A stretch of DNA of 64,000 nt from Salinimicrobium sp050750585. GTDB taxonomy: Bacteria; Bacteroidota; Bacteroidia; Flavobacteriales; Flavobacteriaceae. The DNA is taken from positions 1-64,000 of the forward strand of contig NZ_JBOJLM010000008.1 in the NCBI RefSeq assembly GCF_050750585.1, written 5' to 3'. Below, piece by piece: positions 16,698 to 25,354 of the stretch. Numbering within the stretch: position 1 is the stretch's first letter; every line of letters starts with the position of its first letter. The position numbers and the translations under genes were made by a program. The notes beneath the pieces are model-generated. The model had not been told where the DNA came from. It did no database searches and saw only the letters and a list, made by a program, of their open reading frames with translations.

Positions 16698-17742
16698 ATT
16701 TTTCATCTTTATTTTCAAATAGCCACCAGGCTTCCTGTTGGTAAACTGAAGTAAAATCTACAGGTTCTCCATTTCGTGGAGAAATGAAGTTGAGGTTTGT
16801 CTTTTTTGCCGCTGTTACAAACCTTTGTATCGGCTCATTCCATGGATGGTAAGAAAGCACGAATTTTCCCCAATGCACCGGAACCACTGTTTTTGCCTGC
16901 AGGTCTAGTGCTGCCTGTACCGTTTGCTCCGGAAACATATGTATCTGTGGCCAATATTCGCCGTACTGTCCACATTCCAGCAACGCCAGATCAAAGGGGC
17001 CATGTCTTTCTCCTATTTTCTTAAAACTCCTGTCATATCCCGAATCCCCGCCAATAAATATTTTAAAACCAAAGATCTCAAGCACAAAAGAAGACCATAA
17101 GGTTTGGGCCCGCTTAATACCGCGGCCTGAAAAATGCCTGGATGGTGTGGCACTAACCCGAACATCAGTCTGCATCTCCTTTGACTCCCACCAATCAAGC
17201 TCCTCAATTTTACCATTTTTGACACCCCAGTTTTCCAGGTGTTCTCCTACGCCCAAAGAGGTAACGACCGTCTCGATCTTTGGCTCCATTTTTTTTATAC
17301 TCGGGTAATCTAAATGATCATAATGGTCATGAGTAATAATGAGCAGGTCTATTTTCGGCATATCTTCAGCATTAAAAGCATCTGCGCCCTCAAAAGCTTT
17401 TCCGAAGAAGCGAAAAGGGGAAGCATTACCGCTAAAAACCGGATCTACCAGCACAGTATAACCATTAATTTGTAGCAGGTAAGAAGAATGCCCAAACCAC
17501 ACGAGCTGTGGCTTTTCGGGATCGAGATTTTTAAGGTCGGTTTTTAAATGTGGTAACTCTCCTGCAGGTTTTACAGAAGAAGGTCGCAAAATCATCTTTT
17601 TGAGGATGGTGAACATTGAAGCATCACCGGGACTTACCGAAGTTACCTCAACATTCTTAAAACTGCCTTCCCGATAGTGCCGGGAGTTTTTTATCCGCTG
17701 CAGGCGATGCCCCGTCGGAGTTTTTCCAAATCTCTTCATCAT
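16669..17742 (-). CDS. MBL-fold hydrolase, NAPE-PLD/UlaG-like
   Basis: A 357-aa metallo-beta-lactamase-fold enzyme. The metal-binding signature THDHYDHLD is near residue 140, preceded by WFGHSSYLLQINGYTVLVDPVF and followed by GGDSGYD and VPVHWGKF, all typical of N-acyl-phosphatidylethanolamine phospholipase D-like proteins. In bacteria these probably act on lipid phosphodiesters, but other substrates are possible. No signal peptide is visible, although the basic N-terminus (KRFGKTPTGHRLQRIKNSRHY) may contact membranes. It lies 6 bp after the ICMT-like gene and overlaps the next methyltransferase. Confidence 0.85.
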   Translation of the reverse strand: MMKRFGKTPTGHRLQRIKNSRHYREGSFKNVEVTSVSPGDASMFTILKKMILRPSSVKPAGELPHLKTDLKNLDPEKPQLVWFGHSSYLLQINGYTVLVDPVFSGNASPFRFFGKAFEGADAFNAEDMPKIDLLIITHDHYDHLDYPSIKKMEPKIETVVTSLGVGEHLENWGVKNGKIEELDWWESKEMQTDVRVSATPSRHFSGRGIKRAQTLWSSFVLEIFGFKIFIGGDSGYDRSFKKIGERHGPFDLALLECGQYGEYWPQIHMFPEQTVQAALDLQAKTVVPVHWGKFVLSYHPWNEPIQRFVTAAKKTNLNFISPRNGEPVDFTSVYQQEAWWLFENKDEKYERESATLG

Positions 17743-17748
17743 AGCTAA

Positions 17749-18213
17749 TCAAATTCTTCCTTTAAATTTAGGAAAAAATCTCCCGGTATTCCTCCTGTAC
17801 ATGGCATATTCAGGAAAGACCTTCAAAAGCAGCTTTTCTTCATACCTGCTTTTTAAATAGAAAAAAATATAAAACAGTAAACTTATTACCAACTTATAGC
17901 CTGAGCCAAACCACACCGAAAGCCCTAAAGCCATAAAAATCACACCTGAATAAATGGGATGGCGCGCAAATGCAAAGACGCCACTGGTAACTAGTTTTGC
18001 AGATTTACGGGGGCTGGGAAAAGGAGATAGACTGGTATTCATCTGAAAAAATGCGATCAACACCAGTACGAAACCCACCACGGCGCCACCTAAGCCCAGG
18101 CCTTGAAGGTTTTCTGATAACTCAAAATTCCATGCTTCTACAGGTATGATCCATACGAGCAACAGCAAAATTTGAACTGCGACTAGAATTTTATCTTTTT
18201 GTGGGACAGCCAT
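17749..18213 (-). CDS. Isoprenylcysteine carboxyl methyltransferase-like membrane protein
   Basis: A 154-aa integral membrane protein with about four hydrophobic segments. It has the C-terminal signature of the ICMT/PEMT family (FARHPIYSGVIFMALGLSVWF and RYEEKLLLKVFPEYAMYRR), which binds SAM at the membrane face. Bacterial members methylate small lipids or lipid-linked groups and rarely have known substrates. It is the first gene of the operon with the MBL hydrolase and two soluble methyltransferases. Confidence 0.85.
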   Translation of the reverse strand: MAVPQKDKILVAVQILLLLVWIIPVEAWNFELSENLQGLGLGGAVVGFVLVLIAFFQMNTSLSPFPSPRKSAKLVTSGVFAFARHPIYSGVIFMALGLSVWFGSGYKLVISLLFYIFFYLKSRYEEKLLLKVFPEYAMYRRNTGRFFPKFKGRI

Positions 18214-18287
18214 ACTTCTGAATAAAATTTTAATTCGGTTTGCTCATCTTCCTGAAGGTAACAAGAGAAAAATTAAATTCCTGTTAT

Positions 18288-19328
18288 CTATTGTCCTACT
18301 TCATCTTCTCCTGTTCTAAAAATCTTGATCATCCCGAAAGACTTCATTAAATGGAAAAGTCCGGGGAGAATCACTCCTCCTCCAATCAACAACATCACTC
18401 CGAGATTTTGGATCACGCTGTGAGGGGGCAGTCCCTCCAGTAAACTTAATTCTTTTTCCTCAGTAATAATGATGTAAGGAAAATGCGCATAAAGGGCAGC
18501 GAATAACACCAAAACCACCTGCAGGCCTGCAAGATACCTGCTGGCAATTCTATTCTGCCTTTTAATGGCTCTCCATAATGGTATCAATAAGAGAGCCGAT
18601 AAACCAACGGCACCCAAAGAAACAGGATTATGAATGAAATCCTGGATAAACAGCACCTCCTGCACATAGCCGTAAATGATCAAAATAAAGCCCAGTAAAA
18701 CCAGGGCAATAGTAAAATAAGCCGATTTGCGGCTGAAGATTTTCCTCACCTCTCCTTCAGTTTCTCCAATCAACAAAGTGGAGGCAAGAAAAGCACAGAG
18801 GGCAGCATAAAAGAGCCCAACAAGCAAGGTGAAGACATTGAACCAGGGTAACATGTAAAGATCATAAAAGCTGTAACTGGAGAAATCTTTGACAAGAATG
18901 ATCTTTCCGCCTATTAAAGCTCCAAAAGACATTCCCAGAAAAATTGGCGTAATAAGGCTGGAAATTCTAAACATCCAGTTGTACCACACCTGCGATTCGT
19001 CTACAATGGCATCGTAATGCCGGAATATAAACGCCACCCCTCTCATGGTAATACCCAGCAGCACCAGCACAAAAGGCACGTGCAAATAGATCACGATCAC
19101 ATTAAAATAAGCGGGAAATGCAACCCACAAGATCACTAATAATATAATGAGCCAGATGTGATTGGCTTCCCAAACGGGTCCCATGACCCTGTAAATGGTA
19201 TCACGGGTAGTTCTTTTATTTCGTGGGGAAGAAAATAATTCTACTATCCCTGCGCCAAAATCTGCACCACCAAGCAACACGTAAAGCAACAGGGAAAACA
19301 ACAGGAAGAAAAGGACAACGTACAGCAT
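18288..19328 (-). CDS. cydB: Cytochrome bd ubiquinol oxidase subunit II
   Basis: A 346-aa membrane protein with about nine helices. The start LLLYVLLGGADFGAGIVELF and the segment GPVWEANHIWLIILLVILWVAFP are diagnostic for CydB. Together with CydA it forms the high-affinity quinol oxidase that reduces O2 to water under low oxygen and helps resist nitric oxide and sulfide. It lies 2 bp after cydA in the TauE-cydA-cydB operon. Confidence 0.95.
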   Translation of the reverse strand: MLYVVLFFLLFSLLLYVLLGGADFGAGIVELFSSPRNKRTTRDTIYRVMGPVWEANHIWLIILLVILWVAFPAYFNVIVIYLHVPFVLVLLGITMRGVAFIFRHYDAIVDESQVWYNWMFRISSLITPIFLGMSFGALIGGKIILVKDFSSYSFYDLYMLPWFNVFTLLVGLFYAALCAFLASTLLIGETEGEVRKIFSRKSAYFTIALVLLGFILIIYGYVQEVLFIQDFIHNPVSLGAVGLSALLLIPLWRAIKRQNRIASRYLAGLQVVLVLFAALYAHFPYIIITEEKELSLLEGLPPHSVIQNLGVMLLIGGGVILPGLFHLMKSFGMIKIFRTGEDEVGQ

Positions 19329-19330
19329 AA

Positions 19331-20632
19331 TTAATCTTTTACAGAATTAAGTACTTTGATCTGTCTTCTCATTAACCAGGTAACGGTGAGGGCAAGAACA
19401 AGGTATACTACCACATACATGTAAAAACTGAATTCCATTCCCGGCATTGGGGTCACAGCTTCACTGGTTTTCATAAAGCCGTAGATAACCCAGGGTTGCC
19501 GGCCCACTTCGGTCACCACCCAGCCTGCTTCTACCGCTATAAAACCTAAAGGTGCCAGGAAAACAAAGAGGAGCCAGTACCATTTCCGCTTTAAAAGCGA
19601 TTTGTACTTCAGGCTAATAAAATAGAGCAATCCGGCTATCATAAGCAGGGTTCCAATTCCCACCATGATCTGGAAAGCATAATGCACCACGGCCACCGGC
19701 GGGAGCTCGTCTGCCGGAAAATCCTTTAGCCCCACCACCTCGGCATCAAAATCGCCAAAAGCCAAAAACGAAAGCGCCCCCGGAATTGCTATTTTATGAG
19801 AGACTGTTTGCTGTTCTTCATCTACAATCCCTCCAATATAAAGTGGCACATTGGTATCAGTTTCGTAATGAGCTTCCATGGCAGCTAATTTCACCGGCTG
19901 CCGTTCTGCAATATCTTTTGCTGAAAGATCTCCGCTCAAAGGCTGAAGAAAAGCAGCTACTGCGCCAAATACAATTGCAATCTTAAAAGCTTTTTTGTGA
20001 AGTTGCGGCCTTTTGTTGCGGTAAACCTGAAAAGCGTGTACTCCTGCCACCGCAAAACTGGTTGCTACAAAAGCCGCTAAGGTCATATGCAGGGCCTGGG
20101 TGAACCACGCCGGATTCAGTAACGCCTGCACCGGATCAATATTGATATATTCGCCATTCACATAATCAAATCCTGTTGGCGCATTCATCCAGCCATTGGC
20201 CGAAACCACCAAAATTCCTGATGCAACCCCCGATATCCCGATAATGATGCCCGTAAACCAATGGAATTTTTCAGGTAGTTTGTTCCACCCGTAGAGATAG
20301 AAACCTAGGGCAATGGCTTCTACAAAAAAAGCTGCGCCTTCAAGCGAGAAAGGCATTCCAATAATAGGCCCGGCATGTTTCATAAATTCCGGCCACAGCA
20401 TACCAAGTTCAAAAGAAAGCGCCGTTCCTGAAACTGCTCCCGTAACAAAGAAAATAGCCACGCCTTTCTGCCAGGCTTTGGTCAACTCTAAATATAACGG
20501 ATTCCGGGTGTTGAGCCATTTCTTATGGGAGACGACCATAAAGAAAGGCATAACCATTCCAATACAGGCAAAGATGATGTGAAACCCAAGGGTGAAGGCC
20601 ATCTGCAAACGTGCAAAATCAAGATTTTCCAT
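19331..20632 (-). CDS. cydA: Cytochrome bd ubiquinol oxidase subunit I
   Basis: A 433-aa (from the ATG at 20632; 441 aa from 20656) heme-bearing subunit. ENLDFARLQMAFTLGFHIIFA contains the N-terminal heme-ligand His, and the GRQPWVIYG motif and LEGAAFFVEAIALGFYLYG segment are typical. The protein is shorter than long-Q-loop CydA proteins, so it appears to belong to the short-Q-loop group that includes the CIO-type oxidases. I prefer 20632 because MENLDFARLQ matches the family N-terminus. The gene is 57 bp downstream of the TauE gene and shares its Crp/Fnr-type promoter. Confidence 0.95.
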   Translation of the reverse strand: MENLDFARLQMAFTLGFHIIFACIGMVMPFFMVVSHKKWLNTRNPLYLELTKAWQKGVAIFFVTGAVSGTALSFELGMLWPEFMKHAGPIIGMPFSLEGAAFFVEAIALGFYLYGWNKLPEKFHWFTGIIIGISGVASGILVVSANGWMNAPTGFDYVNGEYINIDPVQALLNPAWFTQALHMTLAAFVATSFAVAGVHAFQVYRNKRPQLHKKAFKIAIVFGAVAAFLQPLSGDLSAKDIAERQPVKLAAMEAHYETDTNVPLYIGGIVDEEQQTVSHKIAIPGALSFLAFGDFDAEVVGLKDFPADELPPVAVVHYAFQIMVGIGTLLMIAGLLYFISLKYKSLLKRKWYWLLFVFLAPLGFIAVEAGWVVTEVGRQPWVIYGFMKTSEAVTPMPGMEFSFYMYVVVYLVLALTVTWLMRRQIKVLNSVKD

Positions 20633-20689
20633 TAACCGTGAATTTATATTGAACAAAAGTTCCCGGAAAATGTCATTTTCGGGGATCCT

Positions 20690-21487
20690 TTAAAAAATTT
20701 CTTTCCAAAAAATATACAGCCCCATCACCAGCACAAACCAGCCAAATCCTTTCTTCAGCTTTTTTCCATCAATAAACTTATTGAGCCAAATCCCTACATA
20801 GATCCCTGCAATAGAAATCACAGTAAAAACAAGAAGAAAGCCCCAGTTGATTTCGAGATTTTGAATATCTCCAATAAACCCTATCAAAGATTTTACGGCA
20901 ATGATCACCAGCGACGTGGCAACAGCCCTCTTCATAGGCAGTTTGGCCATAAGCACCAATGCAGGAATGATCAAAAATCCGCCACCGGCACCCACAATTC
21001 CTGTAAGCACTCCCACAATCGCTCCTTCCAGGGTGATGAACAAATAGTTATACTTCACCTGTTTTGGTTTGGCATCTTTTTCTGAAGGCTCCAAAATCAT
21101 AGAAACCGAAGCTATCATCATAATAAGCGCAAAGAACAACATGATCCCAATATTCTTGGTAACTGTAAGGTCTCCAATGGTAATGATCGTTTGGGGTATG
21201 GCAGGTATGAGAAATTTTCTTGTAAGGTAAACAGCTATAAAAGCGGGAATGGAAAAAACTACAGCAGTTTTAAGATCTACTCTTTTCTTTTGAAAGTTCC
21301 TGATAGATCCAAACAAAGAAGTTGCGCCCACAACAAACAGAGAGTATGCCGTTGCCGTCACAGGATTTATAGAAAGCAGGTACACCAGTACAGGTACAGT
21401 TAAAATTGAACCGCCACCGCCAATAAGGCCCAGCACCACTCCAATAATTAAAGCTCCAAAATACCCGAGAATTTCTGTTATACCCAT
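20690..21487 (-). CDS. TauE/SafE-family sulfite or sulfonate exporter
   Basis: A 265-aa membrane protein with about eight helices and the duplicated family motif: GVVLGLIGGGGSILTVPVL in the first half and VGVLTGIVGAGGGFLIIPAL in the second. Family members export sulfite, sulfoacetate or related anions. Its place ahead of cydAB and the presence of a rhodanese/persulfide enzyme elsewhere in the same apparent regulon fit export of sulfite made from persulfide oxidation. The promoter at 21505-21549 gives a leader of about 12 nt. Confidence 0.88.
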   Translation of the reverse strand: MGITEILGYFGALIIGVVLGLIGGGGSILTVPVLVYLLSINPVTATAYSLFVVGATSLFGSIRNFQKKRVDLKTAVVFSIPAFIAVYLTRKFLIPAIPQTIITIGDLTVTKNIGIMLFFALIMMIASVSMILEPSEKDAKPKQVKYNYLFITLEGAIVGVLTGIVGAGGGFLIIPALVLMAKLPMKRAVATSLVIIAVKSLIGFIGDIQNLEINWGFLLVFTVISIAGIYVGIWLNKFIDGKKLKKGFGWFVLVMGLYIFWKEIF

Positions 21488-21504
21488 TATGAAAATTTTC
21501 AGCC

Positions 21505-21549
21505 CAAAATTAGCTTTTCATAGCTGCAGAGTCTGTAACAAAGGTCACA
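21505..21549 (-). promoter_or_regulatory. Promoter with Crp/Fnr-type operator for TauE-cydAB
   Basis: The -7 box TAATTTTG occupies 21505-21512 on the minus strand. The operator TGTAAC-AAAG-GTCACA (21534-21549) is centred 36.5 bp from its last base. It lies between the Crp/Fnr gene stop and the TauE start. Confidence 0.7.
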
Positions 21550-21550
21550 C

Positions 21551-22186
21551 TTAAAGATCATGAACCATAATGCTGTTGCGTTGCAGCCCAATTTTACCAT
21601 CCAGTTCAAGTTTTTTAAGAAGTCGTGAAACTACCACCCTCGAGGTGTGAAGGTCATAAGCAATCTCCTGGTGCGTCACCTGTATCTGTTCGGTTTTATT
21701 GATCTTAGCCTTGTCCTGCAAGTATTTCATAAGGCGCTCATCCATATGGAGAAACGCAATGGTATCAATGGTATCAAGCATCTCGGTTAACCGGCTGTGG
21801 TAACTTTCAAAGACAAAGTTCCGCCAGCTCTTAAACCGGAAGGTCCATTCCTCCATTTTTTCTATGGGAATCATCACCAGGCTCGTGTCCTTTTCGGCAA
21901 CGGCCCGTATTTCACTTTTTGTCTGCCCCAGGCAGCACGAGAGGGTCATGGCACAAGTATCGCCACGTTCCAGGAAGTACAGTAAAAGTTCATCGCCATC
22001 TTTGTCTTCCCGCAAAATCTTAATTGCGCCTTCAAGCAATAACGGCATCTGCTTTACGTAATCTCCAATATCAATAATGATCCCGCCCGATTTTACTTCT
22101 TTAAGGCTCCCAAACTTCAGCATTTCCTGCAGCAGTTCTTCCTCAAATATAAAATGGTAGGCGTCTCTAAGTTCTTCTTCGAGCAT
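21551..22186 (-). CDS. Crp/Fnr-family transcription regulator
   Basis: A 211-aa regulator with an N-terminal cyclic-nucleotide-binding-type beta-roll (residues about 15-125, containing ERGDTCAMTLSCCLGQ) and a C-terminal winged helix (VTHQEIAYDLHTSRVVVSRLLKKLELDGKI). The N-terminus lacks the FNR-type Fe-S Cys cluster. The Cys residues visible are the CAMTLSCC set in the sensor domain, which could respond to thiols, persulfides or heme; this is inference. It sits directly upstream of the TauE-cydAB operon, so it is the nearest candidate for the operators found in this window. Confidence 0.9.
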   Translation of the reverse strand: MLEEELRDAYHFIFEEELLQEMLKFGSLKEVKSGGIIIDIGDYVKQMPLLLEGAIKILREDKDGDELLLYFLERGDTCAMTLSCCLGQTKSEIRAVAEKDTSLVMIPIEKMEEWTFRFKSWRNFVFESYHSRLTEMLDTIDTIAFLHMDERLMKYLQDKAKINKTEQIQVTHQEIAYDLHTSRVVVSRLLKKLELDGKIGLQRNSIMVHDL

Positions 22187-22517
22187 AGCTGTGCGTTTGC
22201 TTTGGTAAATTTAGGGTATTTCACACATTTTTGCCCTACAAATCCCTTAGTTTCCGGAGGATGTTTTGTTTACAAAATTCTATCTAAGTATCGCCCCAAT
22301 TACTTCGGAAGGAATTCAGAAATAAGTAAAATAAATATTTCAGATTTTTGGGAGGTACAAACCACCTAATTGCACGGCAACTGATCGTTATTTCTGAACC
22401 GTAGCTCTCCTGTTTTTCGGCTTTTTCCGAAGTTAAGATCCCATAAAAACTGCAAACATCAGTTCTTTACCCTGTTTGAAGATTCCTTATCTTTAAGCCG
22501 AACTAAAAAGGTAAATT
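22187..22517. other. Intergenic region between the Crp/Fnr gene and a TlpA-like gene
   Basis: No coding frame or stable RNA was recognised. TATCTTTA at 22488-22495 is one mismatch from TAnnTTTG and lies 22 bp before the plus-strand gene. TAAATTTA at 22206-22213 could serve the minus-strand regulator. A CTTCGGAAG word occurs at 22303-22311. Confidence 0.5.
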
Positions 22518-23306
22518 TTGAAAGGTTTTTCTTCTGTATCCCGACTTCTGTTTATCATGATCTCCTTCCTGCTGCTCTCCTGCCAGGAAAAGGAAAAAGT
22601 CACCGAAATGGATCTTCTGTTCTCTTCCCTGCATGCCGATCAGGCTAAATGGTGGCGATATCACAAAACCAATATAGATTTGTCTTCAGACTTTTTGCCG
22701 CTGGGAGAAGATGGCGACAGCATCTCAAAAAAGGCATTTTTTGAAGCCCTTTTGACAGGGGAGTTTATCGCCATAGAAAAGAAATCGAATGCAGCGCGAG
22801 ATCAATATCAGCTGTTTAAGCTCACAAAAGAATCTGATGGAGATATAAGCTACACCATCTCGGCCGACAGTTACCGCGAGTACAAACATTTTATGATGGA
22901 AGGCCAGCAATTTCCCGATTTTAACCTCACCGATCTCGATGGGAAATCTTATTCAAAAGAAGCGCTTCAGGGCAAAACCCTGGCGATAAAAACCTGGTTT
23001 CTTAACTGCAAACCCTGTATAGAAGAAATGCCGCAACTCAACCAACTGGTCGAAGAATACCGAGAAAATGAAGATGTGATCTTTCTGAGCCTCTCCCTTG
23101 ACACCAAAGCTGAACTACAAAAATTCCTTGCTGAAAGGGAATTCAAATACGCTGTTGTTCCTCAACAAAAAGCTTTTATTGAAGATACTTTGGGTTTTTC
23201 AATCTATCCCACTCACATTGTAGTGGAACCTTCAGGAAAGATTAGGAAAGTGGTGAACACTGCTCCCGAAATGATCGCGGCCCTCAAATCAATGAGTAAG
23301 GAATAA
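22518..23306 (+). CDS. TlpA-like thioredoxin lipoprotein
   Basis: A 262-aa protein that I start at a TTG: an in-frame stop lies just upstream, and only this start gives a normal lipoprotein signal peptide (basic residue, hydrophobic core, LLLSC with Cys21). An N-terminal helical region of about 100 residues precedes an AhpC/TlpA-like domain (QQFPDFNLTDLDGKSY) with the active site FLNCKPC (about residue 160) and a cis-Pro in YPTHIVVE. The Trp of the usual WCxxC is replaced by Asn. It is probably a periplasmic thiol oxidoreductase attached to a membrane. Confidence 0.8.
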   Translation: MKGFSSVSRLLFIMISFLLLSCQEKEKVTEMDLLFSSLHADQAKWWRYHKTNIDLSSDFLPLGEDGDSISKKAFFEALLTGEFIAIEKKSNAARDQYQLFKLTKESDGDISYTISADSYREYKHFMMEGQQFPDFNLTDLDGKSYSKEALQGKTLAIKTWFLNCKPCIEEMPQLNQLVEEYRENEDVIFLSLSLDTKAELQKFLAEREFKYAVVPQQKAFIEDTLGFSIYPTHIVVEPSGKIRKVVNTAPEMIAALKSMSKE

Positions 23307-23347
23307 GGGCTAATCGTTTGTGATTAGAACCAGGGACAAAAAAAAAA

Positions 23348-23371
23348 CCTCCAAAATGTCATTTTTGGAGG
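23348..23371 (-). terminator. Terminator of the 599-aa gene
   Basis: CCTCCAAAA (23348-23356) pairs with TTTTGGAGG (23363-23371), and the minus-strand RNA then runs into ten or more U residues. The loop TGTCAT is the same centre found in other hairpins of this window. Confidence 0.85.
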
Positions 23372-23380
23372 GTAATATAT

Positions 23381-25180
23381 TTACCTGCTTTCCAGGCCGG
23401 CTTTGATTTCGAGCACTGCTGCTTCCCATCTGTTTAAGCCCTGTTCAAAAGCTTCTTTCTTTTTAATAAGCTCCTGCTCAGCAAGTGTTCTATAATGGGA
23501 AACCCCTTCTAGCAAATTATTGCAGAAACCCGTCCAGCCCTTAATATCTCTGGGCACCGGATTAAAAGTGTTCTTGATTTCCTCTTTTAGATACTCCACG
23601 TAAAGCTGAAGTTCTTTTACAAACATATGTGGCCGTTGCGGATCTACAGGCAGCTCCTGCCTACCATAAATGTGATCGCTCATCTCCTGCAAGCTTGCTA
23701 GTTTACTGTAATTTACAATATTTGGCCCGGGGCAAATAGTAACGGCATCCAGCTTTTCTACAATAGGAACCTTATAATTAATTCCGGCAGAACTACTAAG
23801 GCCAATGCAAAGACATTCTTTGCTCAGCAAATCGTCTACCTGCAACTGATATTCTTCTTCAGGCAAACCTGCATTTTCCAGCTGTTCCAGCTTTAGCTTC
23901 TGGTACTTTCTCGAAGCCGTACATATGGGTTCTTTGGTAAATTCGGTATTTGAAACCAGGTACTTTTCGGTACAGGGACTTCCGGGTTTCCCGCGGTCAA
24001 TTCTTTGCTGCCTCTCTACATTGGCACTGGTATTCTTCAGGTAATTGAAGCGCACTCCCAGCGGTGAGGCTTTGCTAAGCACCACATCATTCTCCTTACT
24101 TTTCCGCAGCAGTTCGAGCGTACCTGCATCTACAGTTGTAGCTTCAGGGCACAGCAAAAAGGGAGTTCCCCAGCCAGTGCCGTTAACCCCGTAATATCCG
24201 TAAAGCAATTGTTGCTCGGCTGCAGTTCCAATCCCGCCCTGTACCGTAATATTTACAGGGTGTGGCTGGTCAAAACCTGCTTCTCCCCTGGCCTGTATTG
24301 CCGGATTGTAAAGGCTGAAAAGTGCCTGTTCCAGTTCTTCTTTTTTACTTCGGAATTCTTCCAGAATTGGTCCCAGTAAATATCCCTGGGTGGCAAAAGC
24401 ATGTCCGCCACAATTCAATCCCGATTCAATCCTGAATTCACTTACCCAAATGCCTTTTTTGGCAAGGTACTTTCCCTGGATAAGTGCCGAACGGTAATCG
24501 CTCACCTTGATGATCACTTTCTTTTTGAACCTGCCCCAGGCCGAAGCATCAAATTCCCTGAAGTTTTCCAGGTAATTGAACAATCTCGGATTCATCCCTG
24601 CAGAAAATATCACTGCTGAATTTTCGAGTTCACTTTCGGCATAAGCTTTTAGTGCTCCCAAAGCGTCAGAACCATCGGGAAGGATCTCTCCGTTTTTTCC
24701 GGTGTTGTTCTTATCCACTTTGGTCATGATGTTCACTTCAATCCCACCGGGACTAATATGCTTCCGAAGAAAACTTTCCAGCTCTGCTTTGGCTTCGCCA
24801 TGAGACTGTAAAAACTGCTCGTATTTTTCTTTGAGGCCACTTTCTTCGGGCAGCATCTCAAAATACTTCACAATTTCTGATCCCTTGTCAAAAGCTGAAG
24901 ATTTGAGTTTTTCAAATTTAGATTGAACATTTCGGTTGACCAGGTTAAGATAGTCGGTGATGCGTCGCACGCGGTAGTTTTCCTCGTGCTTTTCAATGGG
25001 AACATAAATCTCATTGTTTTCCTGGTAGTAATGCTTTCTCATCATCTCGATGAGATTGTCTTCAATGATAGACAACGCAGAGGTAATACCATAGTGCGCC
25101 ACCTTTATAGGCGTGTCTATGGTAAAGGCCAAGCCCATTACCGGAATATGGAACCGGTGAGGCGTTAAATTATATGTCAT
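23381..25180 (-). CDS. Unassigned protein with nitronate-monooxygenase-like barrel
   Basis: A 599-aa soluble protein. Parts resemble FMN-binding barrels of the nitronate monooxygenase/2-nitropropane dioxygenase type: an opening strand HIPVMGLAFTIDTP (11-24), a GGH motif in LNCGGHAF (258-260) where the catalytic His lies in that family, and a phosphate-binding GGIGTA (315-320) followed by GVNGTGWGTPF. Between them are long helical insertions (about 40-220), and the C-terminal third has Cys403, 420, 456, 458 and 483, possibly a metal or Fe-S site. I cannot name the reaction. It lies downstream of the SerB-SerA gene and has its own Crp/Fnr-type promoter. Confidence 0.6.
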   Translation of the reverse strand: MTYNLTPHRFHIPVMGLAFTIDTPIKVAHYGITSALSIIEDNLIEMMRKHYYQENNEIYVPIEKHEENYRVRRITDYLNLVNRNVQSKFEKLKSSAFDKGSEIVKYFEMLPEESGLKEKYEQFLQSHGEAKAELESFLRKHISPGGIEVNIMTKVDKNNTGKNGEILPDGSDALGALKAYAESELENSAVIFSAGMNPRLFNYLENFREFDASAWGRFKKKVIIKVSDYRSALIQGKYLAKKGIWVSEFRIESGLNCGGHAFATQGYLLGPILEEFRSKKEELEQALFSLYNPAIQARGEAGFDQPHPVNITVQGGIGTAAEQQLLYGYYGVNGTGWGTPFLLCPEATTVDAGTLELLRKSKENDVVLSKASPLGVRFNYLKNTSANVERQQRIDRGKPGSPCTEKYLVSNTEFTKEPICTASRKYQKLKLEQLENAGLPEEEYQLQVDDLLSKECLCIGLSSSAGINYKVPIVEKLDAVTICPGPNIVNYSKLASLQEMSDHIYGRQELPVDPQRPHMFVKELQLYVEYLKEEIKNTFNPVPRDIKGWTGFCNNLLEGVSHYRTLAEQELIKKKEAFEQGLNRWEAAVLEIKAGLESR

Positions 25181-25207
25181 TAATTAAGGGTTTTAGAGGC
25201 AAAACCC

Positions 25208-25252
25208 CAAAGATGCAGAATCCATCACAGCCAAAACATGATTGTAATCATG
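25208..25252 (-). promoter_or_regulatory. Promoter with FNR-like operator upstream of the 599-aa gene
   Basis: The operator is the perfect palindrome CATGATT-GT-AATCATG (25237-25252), close to the FNR form TGAT-N4-ATCA. It is centred 36.5 bp from the end of CATCTTTG (25208-25215, one mismatch to TAnnTTTG), as at the other sites. Confidence 0.6.
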
Positions 25253-25354
25253 TTTCACTTGTTAGTCCTTAATCAGCAGACAAGTTGAATATAGTGTATT
25301 GAATATGTACTATTGACTATTATTAATTATCAATAGTTTATCGATTATTGAGAA

